Part shown: piece by piece, positions 17,415 to 25,838 of the stretch
Position numbering within the stretch: the first letter of the stretch is position 1
Layout: the number at the start of each line of letters is the position of its first letter
Source of the DNA: Variovorax sp.
Lineage (GTDB): Bacteria > Pseudomonadota > Gammaproteobacteria > Burkholderiales > Burkholderiaceae_C
Direction: 5' to 3'
DNA: 64,000 bases
Assembly: GCA_017744935.1 (NCBI GenBank)
Contig: JAGIAI010000022.1
Span: 1-64,000 of the forward strand
Translations under genes and position numbers: made by a program
Notes under the pieces: model-generated
The model's database searches: none
What the model was told of the DNA's origin: nothing
Seen by the model: only the letters and a program-made list of their open reading frames with translations

Positions 17415-19844
17415 ATGGTCCAGAACGCACCCGCGAGCCAGGACTTCGTCATCAGCCGTACGCCCGCCCGTGGCACGTCCACGGGCAGTCCGGGTTACGG
17501 GCTCTGGCGTTTCGATCCCGATGCCGACGAGATCCTGACGCCGATGCCGCTTTCGTCCAAGGCGGCCTTCGATCCGACCCACTCGCTGGTACCCATCGGC
17601 CGATACCTGCTCGAATGGGGGCCGCTGATGTTGCAGCCCTACCAGCCGTGCTTTCCGTACCGGTTGTTCGAGTTCGATCCACAAAGCGCCGATCCGCTGA
17701 ACGCCACTGCCTTGCAGCACGGTCTCTGGACGAAGACGAAGTTCTGGCAGTACCGCCCCGACTTCGGCAATCCGCAGGGGGCGCATGAAGGGTATGACTC
17801 GGGCAACGAACTGCTCCTGCTGCCGCTCGGCGGCTTCATGCTCAACGTGATCCCGACGGAAGGGCGCGGCACCTTCCAGCTCTGGAACTTCGATCCGAGC
17901 CCGCTCAAGCCGGGCGCGGCCGACCCTTTGCCTGTGCCCTACACGCCGCAGGGTTCGTTCGACAGCATCCAGTTCGGCCATGAGCTCATTCCGCTGGGCA
18001 ACTACGTGCTCGACCGCGTGCCCGAGACCGGCGAATACTGGGTCTGGAGCTTCGATCCGCAGAGCGTGATGCCGCTGGGGCAGCCGGCGATCCAGCGCGG
18101 ACAGTGGACCGACATCGACGCCACCCACAGCCTCGCGGTCATCGGCGACCTGGTGCTCGACTGGAAGCCCGCGGATGGCGCCTACCGGCTCTGGCGATTC
18201 GACCCGCGCAGCGCCAATCCGCTGACCGGCCCGCTGCGTCAAGGATCGTTGCCCGAGGGCTTGCGTAGCGGCATCGAGCTGACCGGCATCCAGTCGCTGC
18301 GCGCCATCAACCCGGCGCGTGCCGAGATGCCAGGGACCGTCGACTTCATGCGCTCGAAGATCAAGCACGTGGTCTACCTGATGCTGGAGAACCGTTCGTT
18401 CGACCACGTGTGCGGCTGGCTCTACGGAAAGGGCGAGACCGGCATCAACTTCGTCGGTGACGACCGGCCTTTCGATGGTGTCAACGAAGGCATGTTCAAC
18501 GTCGATCCCGGCATGCCAGAGAAGGACGGCAAGCCCACGCCTGTGTACGTCAAGATGTACAAGAACGGAGAACTGAGCGACGACTGGGACCTCGACTTCC
18601 TGCCGGAGGACCCGTACCACGACAAGTCTGACGTGCTGCGTCAGCTTTTCTTCACGAATCGCGATGGCTACGCGCAACGCGCCGCGCCCGACATGGGCGG
18701 CTTCGTCTGGAACAACGGCGTGCACGAGGTGATGTGGACCTACACGCCCGAGCAACTGCCGGTGCTCAACGGGCTCGCGAAGGGCTTCGGCGTTTCCGAT
18801 GCGTGGTTCAGCGCGATGCCGGGCGCGACCGATCCGAATCGCGCCATGTCCTTCACTGGCTCTGCGCTCGGACAGCTCAACAACTTCCAGAACGGCACGC
18901 AGTACACCTACTGGCCGTTGTCGCCGCATCGGCAGTCGATGTGGAAGGTGCTCTGGAGCAACGGCTTCACCGACTGGAAGATCTACAACTCGGTGGAGTG
19001 GATGAACTTCGTCCATACGTATCACCTGTTCCTGCAGGGGCAGATCCCGTCGGTTGACGCGGCGATCACGCAGAACCGCAGCAGCTTCATCGAGGGTATC
19101 GATCAGTTCAAGCAGGATGCGCGCGCCGGAAAGCTGCCCGCTTTCAGCATGCTGGAGCCGGCATGGATCGCGACCTCGGGCACTTCGTCCTACCACCCTG
19201 GCGCGGATCTGGTGCCGGGGGAGGTGGCGCTCAACGACATCTACGAAGCGCTGAAGGCGGGGCCGGCCTGGAACGAAACGCTGTTCGTCATCACCTTCGA
19301 TGAGCACGGCGGCATCTTCGATCACGTGAAGCCGCCCTATGCGGTGAACCCGTGGCCCAACGATGTCAACGACGGCTTCCGCTACGACATCATGGGTGTG
19401 CGCATCCCGACCATCGTCGTCTCGCCCTGGATCAAGGAGAAGACCGTCTTCCGCTCGCCCAATGAAGTGGCCTACGACGGCACTTCGTTCGCGGCGACGC
19501 TGCTGCGATGGTTCGGCATTCCCGAGTCGCGCTGGTGCATGGGCGATCGCATCACGCAGGCGCCGAGCTTCGAAGGCGTTCTCCAGTGCACCAGTCCGCG
19601 CGATGAGTCGCCAACGCTCACGCCGCCCTATGACCGGACCTTCCCGCGTGAAGGAAAGTCGGGCCGCACGGAGCGCCTGCATGACCTGCATCGGCTGATG
19701 GCGCCGCGCGCTGTGACGGCACTGGCAGCCGGCAAGCTGGGCCCGGACGAGATCAACCGGATCTCGGAACAGATCCTGGCCGATGCGACCGATCTCAAGT
19801 CCCTGCACGCGATGCTCGATGCGCTCGCCAAGCGTCTGGCCTGA
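17415..19844 (+). CDS. Phosphoesterase-family protein with five N-terminal W-x-F-D-P repeats
   Basis: An 809-residue protein. Residues ~1-300 consist of about five repeats, each containing a variant of LWRFDP (YGLWRFDP, YRLFEFDP, FQLWNFDP, YWVWSFDP, YRLWRFDP) spaced ~50-65 residues apart, perhaps a small beta-propeller or binding module. The rest is a phosphoesterase domain of the phospholipase C/acid phosphatase type: VVYLMLENRSFDHVCGWL holds the conserved Glu-Asn-Arg-Ser-Phe-Asp-His, and ETLFVITFDEHGGIFDHV the second metal-binding block. Typical bacterial enzymes carry a Tat signal; none is present here. The start is ATG 17415 after caggag. It follows the T6SS cassette by 194 bp and converges with a phospholipase-D gene. 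Confidence 0.8.
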   Translation: MVQNAPASQDFVISRTPARGTSTGSPGYGLWRFDPDADEILTPMPLSSKAAFDPTHSLVPIGRYLLEWGPLMLQPYQPCFPYRLFEFDPQSADPLNATALQHGLWTKTKFWQYRPDFGNPQGAHEGYDSGNELLLLPLGGFMLNVIPTEGRGTFQLWNFDPSPLKPGAADPLPVPYTPQGSFDSIQFGHELIPLGNYVLDRVPETGEYWVWSFDPQSVMPLGQPAIQRGQWTDIDATHSLAVIGDLVLDWKPADGAYRLWRFDPRSANPLTGPLRQGSLPEGLRSGIELTGIQSLRAINPARAEMPGTVDFMRSKIKHVVYLMLENRSFDHVCGWLYGKGETGINFVGDDRPFDGVNEGMFNVDPGMPEKDGKPTPVYVKMYKNGELSDDWDLDFLPEDPYHDKSDVLRQLFFTNRDGYAQRAAPDMGGFVWNNGVHEVMWTYTPEQLPVLNGLAKGFGVSDAWFSAMPGATDPNRAMSFTGSALGQLNNFQNGTQYTYWPLSPHRQSMWKVLWSNGFTDWKIYNSVEWMNFVHTYHLFLQGQIPSVDAAITQNRSSFIEGIDQFKQDARAGKLPAFSMLEPAWIATSGTSSYHPGADLVPGEVALNDIYEALKAGPAWNETLFVITFDEHGGIFDHVKPPYAVNPWPNDVNDGFRYDIMGVRIPTIVVSPWIKEKTVFRSPNEVAYDGTSFAATLLRWFGIPESRWCMGDRITQAPSFEGVLQCTSPRDESPTLTPPYDRTFPREGKSGRTERLHDLHRLMAPRAVTALAAGKLGPDEINRISEQILADATDLKSLHAMLDALAKRLA

Positions 19845-21407
19845 TCACAGAAGCTCTTCGTCCACCATTGCGGAGAGCATCTGCAGCCGGATCCTGCGGG
19901 CGGCGGTGGCGTTGGGTTCCTTGTTCAGCACCACTTCCGCGTCGCCGCGTTGCGAGACCCATTCGATGCCCTGGCGGCTCGGGGTGGCGCGCACCTGGTA
20001 GCTGCGCGGCAAGCGGTCGTTGTACAGCAGGCCCACCACCTGCGCCGCGAGCACCGGGCTGTCGACGATCAGGCTCATCTCGGTGTTGGAGTGCGCCGAG
20101 CGGCGGTCCATGTTCATCGATCCGATCGAGAGCCAGCGGCGATCCACCACCGCGAGCTTCGCGTGCAGGCGGCCGAGGGAACCGCGCGGGCCATCGGCGT
20201 GCGCTTCATGCTCGTCGTCGTCGGGCATGAGTTCATAGAGCGCCACGCGACGTTCCAGAAGGGCCTGCCGGTAGCGGGCATAGCCGAAGTGCGCAAGCGG
20301 CTCGTCGGTGGTGGCGAGCGAGTTCGTCATGATCGAGACGTGCACCTGATGGTCCGCCGCCTGCTGGAGCACATCCATCGTGCGGCGCGATGGGACGAAG
20401 TAGGGCGAGGCGATCAGCACTTCGGAATGGGCGGACTGCATCAGGTCGAGGTTGCCGTTCATCACCACGCCGTCCGCGAGCGATTCATTGTCGGCATCGG
20501 CCTTGCGCGGCGAGTCCGCCACGACGCGCACCGCGGCCATCTGCATCTGGATGCGGCCGGCGGCGAGCTGCGGACCGATGGCGGATTGGTCGAGTGAATC
20601 GCGCTCGGTGACCATCGCGTCCAATGCCTTCGCCGCCGTCGTGACCTTGTAGAAGTGCCAGCGCGCCGCCTCGGTGCTGATGCCGGTCGCGAGATCTTCG
20701 ATCGGATAGGCGTGCGGGCTGTTCCAGTAGGCGTCGAAGACGGCCGCCATCTCGGCCACCACAGGTCCGGCGGAGAGCATGTCCATGTCGATGAAGTTCG
20801 CGGGCTCGCTCCGGCCGAAGTACTCGTCGGCGATGTTGCGGCCGCCGCTGATCGCGATCGCGCTGTCCGCGACGAAGAGCTTGTTGTGCATGCGCCGGTT
20901 GATGCGCGAGAACTCGTTCATCGAGAAGAAGACCCGCCTGCCCACGCTGCCGTCGCGCACTGCGAGCGGATTGAACATGCGTACTTCGATGCCCGGGTGC
21001 GAGGCGAAGCCCGCGAGCAGCGCGTCCTGCCCGGCGGCTTGCAGATCGTCTACCAGCACCCGCACCCGCACACCACGATCGGCTGCGTCGCGCAGCTCGC
21101 GCAGGAACTGCCGCCCCGACGCGTCATCGGCAATCTGGTAGTACTGAACGTCGATCGATTTTTCTGCCGCCCGCGCGAGCGCGATACGGGCTTCGAAGGC
21201 CTGGTCGCCGGCCGGCAGCAGGCGCAGGCCCGAGAGATGCGGGGCGCGCGCATCGACCGATGCTGTGGCCACGGCGGCGAGCCGCGTGTCGGCCACGTCG
21301 GTGCGTGCCTGCGAGGCCGATCGCTCGACGGGCGATGGCAGGCTCGCGCAGGCGGCGAGAACGGCCGACATCAGCAGCAGGAGGATGCGAAGGAGCCGGT
21401 GCGACAT
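19845..21407 (-). CDS. Phospholipase D-family lipoprotein (ClsC-like), second copy
   Basis: A 520-residue PLD-superfamily lipoprotein (signal ending SAVLAAC, Cys20). Both HKD motifs are present: HNKLFVADS with SGGRNIADEYFG, and HAKLAVVDRRWLSIGSMNMD. Architecture and order match the protein at 3888-5474, so the two are paralogues, although neither shows the near-identity of a recent duplication. Expected reactions are phosphatidyl transfer to make cardiolipin, or phosphodiesterase activity in the envelope. It abuts the phosphoesterase gene tail to tail and shares its promoter region with a CRP-family regulator that is transcribed away from it. Confidence 0.85.
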   Translation of the reverse strand: MSHRLLRILLLLMSAVLAACASLPSPVERSASQARTDVADTRLAAVATASVDARAPHLSGLRLLPAGDQAFEARIALARAAEKSIDVQYYQIADDASGRQFLRELRDAADRGVRVRVLVDDLQAAGQDALLAGFASHPGIEVRMFNPLAVRDGSVGRRVFFSMNEFSRINRRMHNKLFVADSAIAISGGRNIADEYFGRSEPANFIDMDMLSAGPVVAEMAAVFDAYWNSPHAYPIEDLATGISTEAARWHFYKVTTAAKALDAMVTERDSLDQSAIGPQLAAGRIQMQMAAVRVVADSPRKADADNESLADGVVMNGNLDLMQSAHSEVLIASPYFVPSRRTMDVLQQAADHQVHVSIMTNSLATTDEPLAHFGYARYRQALLERRVALYELMPDDDEHEAHADGPRGSLGRLHAKLAVVDRRWLSIGSMNMDRRSAHSNTEMSLIVDSPVLAAQVVGLLYNDRLPRSYQVRATPSRQGIEWVSQRGDAEVVLNKEPNATAARRIRLQMLSAMVDEELL

Positions 21408-21463
21408 GCAGCGAATCTATGTCGCGCGCTACCGCTCTGCCATGACGCAGTGCCCACGCCAAA

Positions 21464-21479
21464 AGTGACATTGATCACA
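21464..21479. promoter_or_regulatory. CRP/FNR-like binding site
   Basis: AGTGA-CATTGA-TCACA departs from the CRP consensus TGTGA-N6-TCACA by one base. It lies 57 bp upstream of the phospholipase-D start and 69 bp upstream of the start of the CRP/FNR-family regulator, so it could control both genes, including autoregulation. Confidence 0.6.
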
Positions 21480-21547
21480 TCGCCCGGCGGGTTTGATAAT
21501 TCGCCGTACGGGGCTGCCGCATCCCAGCGCGCAGCCCGGAGCATCCG

Positions 21548-22180
21548 ATGAGTTCCGCCAGCGAACGCCTGCCGCAATCCCTGCTCGACGCCATCGCGCC
21601 GCACGGCGTGACCCGCACTTTTCCCGCGCACACGATCCTCATCAATGAAGGGGATACCACCGATTCGCTCTATATCGTTCTGAGTGGTCGCGTGAAGGTC
21701 TACGCGAGCTCCGAGGACGGCCGCGAAGTGGTGCTGACAGAGTACGGTCCCGGTGAATATTTCGGCGAACTGGCCATCGACGGAGAGAAGCGCTCGGCGT
21801 CCATCAAGGCGCTGGGGCCCTGCACCTGCCGGGTGGTGCAGGGCACCGAACTGAGGCAGTTCCTGGCGGAGCAGCCGGACTTCGCGGTGCACCTCACGCG
21901 CAAGCTGATCGGCATGGTGCGGCGCCTCACCGACCAGGTGCGCAGCATGGCGCTGCAGGATGTCTACGGCCGGATGGTGCGTGTGCTCACGGAGCTCTCC
22001 GACGCGGTCGGCGAGGAGCGTGTGATGCGCAACAAGCTCACCCAGCAGGACATCGCGGACCGCGTCGGCGCGTCGCGCGAGATGGTCAACCGCGTCATGA
22101 AGGAACTCACCGCCGGTGGCTACATCGGCCAGCGTGACGGCCGCATGGTGATCCTGCGCAAGCTGCCTGCCGCCTGGTAG
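21548..22180 (+). CDS. CRP/FNR-family transcriptional regulator
   Basis: A 210-residue regulator. Residues ~20-120 form a cyclic-nucleotide-binding fold (INEGDTTDSLYIVLSGRVKV; GPGEYFGELAIDGEKRSA). In the second stretch GELAIDGEKRSA follows the CRP phosphate-binding cassette GELGLFEEGQERSA only partly: the Glu is present, and Arg-Ser is kept. The C-terminal winged helix is clear (LTQQDIADRVGASREMVNRV). There is no N-terminal cysteine cluster, which argues against an FNR-type iron-sulfur sensor. Ligand is therefore probably cAMP or a similar nucleotide. A CRP-like site lies in its promoter. A GC-rich hairpin without a T-run follows the gene. Confidence 0.85.
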   Translation: MSSASERLPQSLLDAIAPHGVTRTFPAHTILINEGDTTDSLYIVLSGRVKVYASSEDGREVVLTEYGPGEYFGELAIDGEKRSASIKALGPCTCRVVQGTELRQFLAEQPDFAVHLTRKLIGMVRRLTDQVRSMALQDVYGRMVRVLTELSDAVGEERVMRNKLTQQDIADRVGASREMVNRVMKELTAGGYIGQRDGRMVILRKLPAAW

Positions 22181-22310
22181 CGGCTGATCCGGCTCGTTCT
22201 GGCCGGGAATCTTCTGCTTCGTGGACCGGCCCGGCGCGAGGCCGGGCACAGTCTCTACACTGCCCCCGATTCAAATTGGCCGCCAGCAGAAGGGCGGCTC
22301 AGGGGGTGAT

Positions 22311-22673
22311 ATGAAATTGACGACGGGTCAGACCCGCCTGCTCGGCGCGCTCGCCGAGGAGAGCGATCATGGCGTGACGGCCTCGTACCTGTGCCAGCGC
22401 CTGACCGGTGTTCCGATCAACAAGGTCGACGCAGACCAGCGTCTGGTGATCCAGCAGGACATCGCGGCGTTGCGCGGCGCCGGGTTGGTGAGGCTCATCC
22501 GATCTGGCGATGATGGGGAACGCATCACCATCACCATCCATGGACGTGTCAACCTTCGATGGGGCCGCCGTACATGGGAATGCCGGTTTGCGACGCTGCT
22601 GGGTCTCGGCCTGCATCCGATCCCACGCGAGATCAAGGCGCCCGCCGATCCCGCGTGGTTCAAGCACCGCTGA
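22311..22673 (+). CDS. Small hypothetical protein, possibly winged-helix
   Basis: A 120-residue protein of unknown function. The ATG at 22311 follows agggggtgat. The first ~60 residues (LTTGQTRLLGALAEESDHGV, then YLCQRLTGVPINKV and DIAALRGAGLVRLI) look like three helices followed by a strand, which would suit a small winged-helix DNA-binding domain. The C-terminus contains an Arg/Trp cluster (NLRWGRRTWECR). It ends 1 bp from the convergent MFS gene and lies 130 bp after the CRP-family regulator; no shared operon is evident. Confidence 0.55.
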   Translation: MKLTTGQTRLLGALAEESDHGVTASYLCQRLTGVPINKVDADQRLVIQQDIAALRGAGLVRLIRSGDDGERITITIHGRVNLRWGRRTWECRFATLLGLGLHPIPREIKAPADPAWFKHR

Positions 22674-22674
22674 T

Positions 22675-23973
22675 TCAGGCGCGGGCCGCGTCGGCGCCGA
22701 GTTCGGCGCGCTTGTCGTGCCCCACCGCCAGCACGAGGCCAATCGCGACCACCGACAGCGCGGCGAGGAACAGGACCGCATAGAAATCGTTGCCCATGCG
22801 GTCCTTGAGCACGCCGAAGATCGTCGGCCCGATGTAGCCACCGAGATTGCCGATCGAATTGATCCACGCGATGCCCGCTGCGGCCGCGACGCCGCTCAGG
22901 AGTGCGGTCGGCACGGTCCAGAACACCGGCAGTGCCGAGAAGATGCCGACCGCGGCGACCGTGACTGCCGCCATCTTCGGCATCGGCGAGTTGATCTGCG
23001 CCGCCGCCACCAGCCCGAAGAAGATGCAGGCCAGCGGGATCAGCAGGAAGACCTTGCGTTCGCGCCGCGCATCGGACCAGCGCGACCAGAGCACCATCGC
23101 GATCGAGCCGATGAGATACGGAAACGCGTTGATGAAGCCGATCTCCACGTTGCTCAGGCCGCCGAAGCCCTTGATGATCTGCGGCAGGAAGAAGCTCAGC
23201 CCATAGAGCGGCACCGTGATGCCCATGTAGACGATGCCCAGCGAGATCACCTTCCAGTTGAGCAGGGCCTGCTTCCACGAAATGCTGTGGATGGACTCGC
23301 GATGGCTCCTCTCCGCATCGAGCCGGGTCTGAAGCCAGGCAGCTTCTTCGGCTGTGAGCCACTTGGCGTCCTTCGGGCGATCCGGCAGGTAGAAGAACAC
23401 GACGAAGGTCAGGACGATGGCCGGTATCGCTTCAAGGATGAAGAGCCACTGCCAGCCGTGCATGCCCCAGAAGCCGTCCATGTTGAGGATGTAGCCTGAA
23501 ATGGGCGAGCCGATCACGGTCGAGATCGGCACCGCGAACATGAACCAGCCCACGATGCGCGCGCGGTAGGCGGCGGGAAACCACAGGGTCAGATAGAAGA
23601 TCACGCCCGGAAAGAAGCCGGCCTCCGCAATGCCCAGCAGGAAGCGCACGACATTGAAGCTCGTCGCGCCGCCGACCCAGGCCTGTGCCATCGAGAGCAC
23701 GCCCCAGCTCAGCATGATGCGTGCGATCCACCGACGCGCGCCGAAGCGTTCGAGCGCCAGATTGCTCGGCACTTCGAACAGGAAGTAGGCGATGAAGAAA
23801 ATGCCGGCCGCATTGCCGAACACGGTGGCGCTGAAGCCCAGGTCCTTCGACATCGACGCGCCGGCGAAGCCGAGGTTCACGCGGTCGAGGTAGGCGATGA
23901 AGTAGCTGACCATCAGGAGCGGCAACAGCCGCCAGCTGATCTTGGAGATGGTGCGTTGTTCGATGGATTCCAT
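22675..23973 (-). CDS. MFS transporter, anion:cation symporter (phthalate/tartrate permease) type
   Basis: A 432-residue protein with about 12 membrane segments. The start YFIAYLDRVNLGFAGASMSK matches the D-R-x-N-x-xxA signature of the anion:cation symporter family. The loop after TM2 is FEVPSNLALERFGARRWIAR, and the central cytoplasmic loop is Glu/Arg-rich. Family members import carboxylates such as tartrate, glucarate, phthalate or hydroxy acids. The start is ATG 23973; a TTG 33 bp earlier is possible. It lies downstream of an ABC permease gene in the same direction (87 bp), so it may be transcribed with the importer, although the substrate classes differ. Confidence 0.85.
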   Translation of the reverse strand: MESIEQRTISKISWRLLPLLMVSYFIAYLDRVNLGFAGASMSKDLGFSATVFGNAAGIFFIAYFLFEVPSNLALERFGARRWIARIMLSWGVLSMAQAWVGGATSFNVVRFLLGIAEAGFFPGVIFYLTLWFPAAYRARIVGWFMFAVPISTVIGSPISGYILNMDGFWGMHGWQWLFILEAIPAIVLTFVVFFYLPDRPKDAKWLTAEEAAWLQTRLDAERSHRESIHSISWKQALLNWKVISLGIVYMGITVPLYGLSFFLPQIIKGFGGLSNVEIGFINAFPYLIGSIAMVLWSRWSDARRERKVFLLIPLACIFFGLVAAAQINSPMPKMAAVTVAAVGIFSALPVFWTVPTALLSGVAAAAGIAWINSIGNLGGYIGPTIFGVLKDRMGNDFYAVLFLAALSVVAIGLVLAVGHDKRAELGADAARA

Positions 23974-24059
23974 TCTGTTGTCTGTCTCTTTCTTGGTTGT
24001 CGCCAACGCGGCGGGTGCCGGTGGTTATACCTCGGTCATGCGAGCGGCGCAGGGCGCGC

Positions 24060-25085
24060 TCAATCGTTCGCGCCCCGTGCGCGCAGCCGGTCGAACAGCA
24101 CCGCAACGATGATGAAGCTGCCGACGAAGGTCCCCTGCCAGAAGGTGCTGATGCCGAGGAGGATGAGGCTGTTGCGGATGACCTCGATCAGCGCCGCGCC
24201 CACGACCGCGCCGAACGCAGTGCCGATGCCGCCGGCCAGGTTGGTGCCGCCGATCACCGAGGCCGCGATCACCGACAACTCCATGCCTTGCCCGAGGCTG
24301 GTGGTGACCGTGCCCAGCCAGCCGACTTCGAGGATGCCCGCGATGCCCGCGCAGAGGCTGCAGAACATGTAGACGCTGACCTTCACCAGCTTCACGGGCA
24401 CGCCCGTCATCGTCGCCGCGCGTTCGTTGCCGCCGATGGCATAGAGATGGCGGCCCCATCGCGTCCAGCGGAACACGATGCTGGCGATGACCAGCAGCAC
24501 GAGAAGGAAGATGACCGGGCTCGGGATCCGTATCGGGTCCATCAAGGGCAATGCCAGGTTGACGAAGCCGCCGCCGAGTGCCAGCAGCTTCGGTTGGTCG
24601 GGCCCGAACTCATACACCATGCGATTGTTCGACAGCACCATCGCCAGGCTGCGCGCGATCGACAGCATGCCCAGCGTGACGACGAATGGCGGCACGCCGA
24701 CGTACGCAATCATCAGCCCGTTGAAAGCGCCCACCACCAGCGACGCACCGAGCGCCAGCGGAACCGCCAGCCAGATCGACATGCCCGCATGCATCGTCAT
24801 GCCGATCACCATGCCCGAGAGCACCAGCACCGCACCCACCGAGAGATCGATGCCGCCCGTGATGATCACGGCCGTCATGCCGATCGCGATGATCGCGACG
24901 AAGGCGAAGTTGCGCGTGACGTTGAACAGGTTCTGCTGCGTCGCGAACACATCGCTCGCGAGCGAGAGCACCACGAAAGCCGTCACCGCCGCAACCGAGA
25001 CCCAGAAGGTCTGCTGGCTCACCAGCCAGCCGAGCCAGGTGCCGTGGGCGCGGCGGTCGATGTGTTCTTCGAGCGTCGCGGCCAT
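24060..25085 (-). CDS. Sugar ABC transporter permease (RbsC/FrcC type)
   Basis: A 341-residue inner-membrane permease of the BPD_transp_2 family, with about 9-10 hydrophobic segments. The family hallmark appears as AVIITGGIDLSVGAVLVLSG, and the C-terminal half contains SVIGGTNLAGGIGTAFGAVV. It forms the channel of a ribose/fructose-type importer together with the ATPase and binding protein encoded just upstream. The start is ATG 25085, 9 bp after the ATPase stop. Gene order on the minus strand is binding protein, ATPase, permease. Confidence 0.9.
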   Translation of the reverse strand: MAATLEEHIDRRAHGTWLGWLVSQQTFWVSVAAVTAFVVLSLASDVFATQQNLFNVTRNFAFVAIIAIGMTAVIITGGIDLSVGAVLVLSGMVIGMTMHAGMSIWLAVPLALGASLVVGAFNGLMIAYVGVPPFVVTLGMLSIARSLAMVLSNNRMVYEFGPDQPKLLALGGGFVNLALPLMDPIRIPSPVIFLLVLLVIASIVFRWTRWGRHLYAIGGNERAATMTGVPVKLVKVSVYMFCSLCAGIAGILEVGWLGTVTTSLGQGMELSVIAASVIGGTNLAGGIGTAFGAVVGAALIEVIRNSLILLGISTFWQGTFVGSFIIVAVLFDRLRARGAND

Positions 25086-25094
25086 GGGCTTTCC

Positions 25095-25838
25095 TCAGGC
25101 TTGTTCGATGGCGCCGGTGATCAGTCCGGTCACTTCTTCGGGCGAACTCTGCGCGATGGGCTTGTCCGCCACCTTGATGCCGCGGCGCAGCACCACGATG
25201 CGGTCCGCCACCGCGAAGACATCCGGCATGCGATGGCTGATCAGCACCACCGCGATCCCGTGATCGCGCAGGCGGCGGATCAGGCTCAGCACCTCGGCGA
25301 TCTGCCGCACGCTGATCGCGGCGGTCGGCTCGTCCATCAGCACGATGCGCGGATCGGCCAGCCGGGTGCGGGCGATGGCCACCGCCTGGCGCTGGCCGCC
25401 GGACATGCGGCGCACGAGGTCGCGCGGCCTCGTCTCCGACTTGAGCTCGGCGAAGAGCTCGCCCGCGCGCTGGAACATCGCGCGGTAGTTCAGCACCTTG
25501 AACGGCCCCATGCCGAACGTGAGCTCGCGGCCGAGATAGACGTTCTCCGCGGCCGTGAGGTTGTCGCACAGCGCGAGGTCCTGGTAGACGATCTCGATGC
25601 CTTCCTCGCGCGCGTCGGCGGGCTTGTGGAAGACCACGTGGCGGCCCGCCATGCTCACCGATCCTTCGCTGGGCGGGTAGTTGCCCGCGACGATCTTCAC
25701 CAGGGTCGACTTTCCGGCGCCGTTGTCGCCCATCAGGCCGACGACCTCGCCGGCCCGCAGCGACAGGGACACATCGGTCAGTGCCTGGATCGCGCCGAAG
25801 TGCTTGGAGATCCGCGAGAGCTCCAGCACGGATGTCAC
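25095..25838 (-). CDS. Sugar ABC transporter ATP-binding protein (single NBD)
   Basis: A 247-residue ATPase. Walker A is GDNGAGKST, the signature is MSGGQRQ, Walker B is RIVLMDEPTA, and the switch His is in LISHRM. It contains one nucleotide-binding domain, unlike the fused double-domain RbsA/MglA, so it probably acts as a homodimer, as in FrcA-type systems. The start is GTG 25838, which overlaps the binding-protein stop in the arrangement GTGA. This is translational coupling and fixes the start. It energises import by the permease encoded downstream. Confidence 0.9.
   Translation of the reverse strand: MTSVLELSRISKHFGAIQALTDVSLSLRAGEVVGLMGDNGAGKSTLVKIVAGNYPPSEGSVSMAGRHVVFHKPADAREEGIEIVYQDLALCDNLTAAENVYLGRELTFGMGPFKVLNYRAMFQRAGELFAELKSETRPRDLVRRMSGGQRQAVAIARTRLADPRIVLMDEPTAAISVRQIAEVLSLIRRLRDHGIAVVLISHRMPDVFAVADRIVVLRRGIKVADKPIAQSSPEEVTGLITGAIEQA

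Noticed and set aside
17397..19808. Minus-strand open frame of about 800 codons opposite the phosphoesterase gene
   Set aside because: Composition is typical of a GC-rich shadow, and the plus strand shows clear family motifs and a good ribosome-binding site.
22229..22247. GC-rich hairpin (7-bp stem) after the CRP-family gene
   Set aside because: No T-run follows on either strand, so it cannot be called an intrinsic terminator.
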